Below, in pieces: positions 61,661 to 64,000 of a DNA stretch of 64,000 bases. Position 1 is the stretch's first letter, and each line of letters starts with the position of its first letter. The notes under the pieces were generated by a model. It was not told the origin of the DNA. It was given only the letters and a program-made list of their open reading frames with translations, and did not search any database. This stretch comes from Micropterus salmoides (lineage: Eukaryota; Chordata; Actinopteri; Centrarchiformes; Centrarchidae), in contig NW_024040152.1 in NCBI RefSeq assembly GCF_014851395.1, positions 15,030,308-15,094,307 on the forward strand. Direction: 5' to 3'. The translations under genes were made by a program, and so were the position numbers.

Positions 61661-62389
61661 GGAATTATTGAGTACGTTAGTTCTCAGAATTCCTCCTTTC
61701 CGCAAGAAACAGACTCTGCGACCATTCAGTTTAACGTGCCAAACGTGAACGAATTTGACAACAAACTGAGAGGTAGGCCACATACAGCGTGGATTTCCCA
61801 TTTTCACTTGAATTTGAGCTGCATGGTGCAGAAGGTAAGCGTAAATGGGGTTTAGAAAAGGGGAACTAAACGTGCCGGTACTCGGGACAGACCGCAGCAC
61901 TTCGTAATAACCATATAAGGATTTGAACAACGCCTTTCGCTTTAGACTGTGCCTATGAAGATCACTGTTTAAACTTGCAGATGAAAGCTAGAATGGCGTG
62001 CATTATACAAGAACAGAATGATGGTGACACATGCATGCTACAAATCCTCCATAATCCCTATCTGCTGTTTTTGTTGTTAGGAGCCATCGTGGGTGTGATG
62101 TTACATTGCAACTACTGGCTCACTGTCGGCGAAGTCTATTCTTTGCATAATAAAAACGTTGGTAACACGTTGACCCATTTCAGGTCTATCATAGTATAGA
62201 TACTGCAAGAAGGCACTAACTCCGTGTGTCAGTCGACAACAGAATCAGATATCTGCATGATTTTAGGATCAAATTCTTTAAATGTGTTTTTGTAGGGTCC
62301 CTGTGCATACAGTGTGGATGTTGGAGTTTGGGATAGCCTGCGAGTAGACAGTGGTGCAGCAATCCTGCTGTAGAGCATATAGTGTAAAC

Positions 62390-63418
62390 ATGGTGAGGCT
62401 GGAGCTGGATCGGGTGGTGATGAGGAGGATGAAGGAGGACGACATAGAGGTGGTCAAAGCCCTCATCAAGGTTTGTACAGACAGACTGCTTTAATCGTGC
62501 TGGGAATATATTCTTTTCCTTGTTAGGCTTGTGCTGATTATAATTTAATTACATTTTTTTTACTTTAACTCTCCAGGAGGGCTGTGAGGGCACAGAGAAC
62601 CGTCTCATCCTCCACATACTCACTCGTCCACTCTGCCTCTTTGTCCTGGCTGTTTTATCCTCAATCCTGCGCTGCCTCGTCCATTCCTTTATACTGGCCC
62701 TTGCTATTCCTGTCTTCCTCTTAATTGTGTTTCTCAAGATAACCATGCCGCGGTCCACAGGGGTTCTGGGCAGCAGCCGTCCCTACTGGGACTATGTGGG
62801 GAGCAGCTTCAGGGGGGGACAGGATGAGACACTGCAGAATCCCTACTGTAGTATCAGTGGCAAGACACCAGTGACTAAAAGGGTTAGTTTACCAGTTTGC
62901 TGGAAGTTCTTAGGTGGTTTTCACTTAATTATAATGACCAAATGTTGCAGCCAAATAATCATATTTCCTTTACTCAGACAAGGCGCGGAATTGCTCCCAA
63001 AGACAAGGACAAAGATGTATCAACAGAGAAGGTCACCCCGGAGAGAGAACAGGCAGCGGGGCACGTCTGGGTGGCAGATTGCGAGGGTGACATCCTCGGC
63101 TGCATCTTCCGGGAAAGCGAGAATCGAACGGGCATCAGGAGGATCTGCAGGTTGGTGACGGGCAGCTGGTACCGCAGGGAGGGCCTGGGCCGGCTGCTTG
63201 TCCAGAGTCTGGAGCAGAGAGAGAGGGAGACTGGCGCTCACAGAGTGTACGCACACATCCCTTACCCCTCCAAGCTGGGGGAGGCCTTCTTCAGGAAGCT
63301 GGGCTATCAGCAACTTGGGGAAGAGACTGATGAAGAAGATGAGGAGAGGAACTTAGAGACTCCAGAGAGAGGCTTTCTGGGATACCCCCTTACTAAGGTG
63401 TTTTACAAAGACCTGTAA
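62390..63418 (+). CDS. nat14: N-acetyltransferase 14 (membrane-anchored GNAT protein)
   Basis: Coding exons: 62390-62470, 62577-62882 and 62978-63418 (275 aa; human NAT14 206 aa). All introns are phase 0. The N-terminus (RRMKEDDIEVVKALIKEG, then TENRLILHILTRP) matches the family's amphipathic start. A hydrophobic hairpin or membrane segment covers residues 46-81 (LCLFVLAVLSSILRCL, FILALAIPVFLLIVFL), and the GNAT fold follows from about residue 155. The acetyl-CoA loop is readable as RREGLG (195-200), after the CRLVTGSWY strand, and the C-terminus LGYPLTKVFYKDL is typical. An insert of about 60 residues between membrane and GNAT parts (WDYVGSSF...KDVSTEK) makes it longer than the human protein. 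It should be an integral membrane protein; the substrate is not shown by the sequence. NAT8-like relatives share this plan, but the znf628 neighbour favours nat14. Confidence 0.88.
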
Positions 63419-63765
63419 TTGAGTGATGATGGACTCATGGAGAGAAAAAAATCGTGTTGAGCACAGGAATGCCTAAAGGTAAAGAAGACATAACAAATGC
63501 AAACTGTGTACCTCTGCCGAAGGTGATAGTGTTATTGCTGGAACATGTTGGGATATTTGTTTAAGTTAATAACTTATTAGATATTTGTGTTATTTATGTC
63601 AGTATTTATTTACTGTATGTGTTGCAGTTCTGTTTATTTGAAGTTTACCTTTTCATCATGCAAAGTATTTCTTCCTTTTCATTGCAACAAATGGTAGCTA
63701 ATTTTTGAATTTCTCAAAAATAACATGAAGCTTCAGTCATGCTGTTCTGTCATCGTTTGTAATGT

Positions 63766-63771
63766 AATAAA
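63766..63771 (+). terminator. nat14: Poly(A) signal of nat14
   Basis: AATAAA 348 bases after the nat14 stop codon. Another AATAAA lies at 63814-63819, just before the GT tract. Confidence 0.65.
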
Positions 63772-63819
63772 ATATTTATGTAAAATGTGTGGTTCTTTTC
63801 TCAAACATTACACAATAAA

Positions 63820-63820
<1 letters not shown>

Positions 63821-63858
<38 letters not shown>

Positions 63859-63866
63859 CACACACA
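63821..63866 (+). repeat. (TG)n-GCGCGC-(AC)n microsatellite palindrome
   Basis: A TG run switches through gcgcgc into an AC run, so the right part is a perfect inverted repeat made only of alternating purine-pyrimidine. It lies just past the second nat14 poly(A) signal. The remaining DNA to 64000 shows nothing recognisable. Confidence 0.9.
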
Positions 63867-64000
63867 TCTGTTCATGTGTAAAACCATCCAGATGTGTAGG
63901 AGGATGTACAGTAACTGTATAGGAAGTTAAGTGTGGTTAATGTGAATCTGCAGAATTTCTCTGCTTTTATCTTTCTGCACTCCTTGGCTGCCATTGCTCT

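Noticed and set aside
61622..62199. Short plus-strand frames of 74 and 77 codons upstream of nat14
   Set aside because: No homology recognised. They lie in the presumed 5'UTR/promoter and are not in frame with the nat14 exons.
1..64000. CRISPR arrays, operons, prophage or bacterial mobile systems
   Set aside because: No regularly spaced repeats, ribosome-binding-site patterns or prokaryotic gene packing. The window is vertebrate chromosomal DNA.

Overview
The window is vertebrate nuclear DNA, most likely from a ray-finned (teleost) fish. It holds spliced genes with GT-AG introns, long AT-rich non-coding stretches, many CA/GT microsatellites and several repeats typical of fish genomes: a tRNA-derived SINE, short inverted-repeat elements, an I-type LINE and a Tc1 transposon. 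I read six host genes exon by exon, and every reading frame closes across the proposed splice sites.

Minus strand, left part: a class I glucose transporter (GLUT3-like, slc2a3; first six coding exons, continuing off the left edge) and cox6b1 (cytochrome c oxidase subunit 6B1, complete, 86 aa). Plus strand, right part: rasip1 (Ras-interacting protein 1, 15 coding exons, 998 aa), il11 (interleukin-11, 5 exons, 200 aa), znf628 (C2H2 zinc-finger protein, 8 coding exons, 1439 aa, 17 fingers) and nat14 (membrane-anchored GNAT protein, 3 exons, 275 aa). From general knowledge, IL11, ZNF628 and NAT14 lie close together on human 19q13.42, and RASIP1 and COX6B1 are also on 19q, so the block looks like conserved synteny. 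The genes are not an operon. They serve separate roles: glucose uptake, respiration, endothelial Rap1 signalling, cytokine signalling, transcription and acyl transfer.

Layout: 1-7503 glucose transporter with repeat-rich introns; 7504-13494 intergenic with its promoter region and old local duplications; 13495-16967 cox6b1 with a hAT-like element in intron 2; 16980-22545 a nested retroelement cluster directly against the cox6b1 promoter; 22546-25607 intergenic with a long-inverted-repeat element; 25608-33578 rasip1; 33579-46120 a 12.5-kb gene-free stretch; 46124-52510 il11 with a recognisable promoter and AU-rich 3'UTR; 52860-61425 znf628 with a decayed Tc1 filling one intron; 61566-63820 nat14.

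I found no evidence of a new biological system. The most informative observations are structural: a three-layer retroelement nest with a readable target-site duplication at the cox6b1 promoter, a Tc1 copy making up almost all of a znf628 intron, a GC-AG intron and a microsatellite polypyrimidine tract in rasip1, duplicated zinc-finger blocks and a repeated short motif in znf628, and an AP-1/TATA promoter with an AU-rich 3'UTR in il11. All calls come from reading the sequence; no database search or computation was run.
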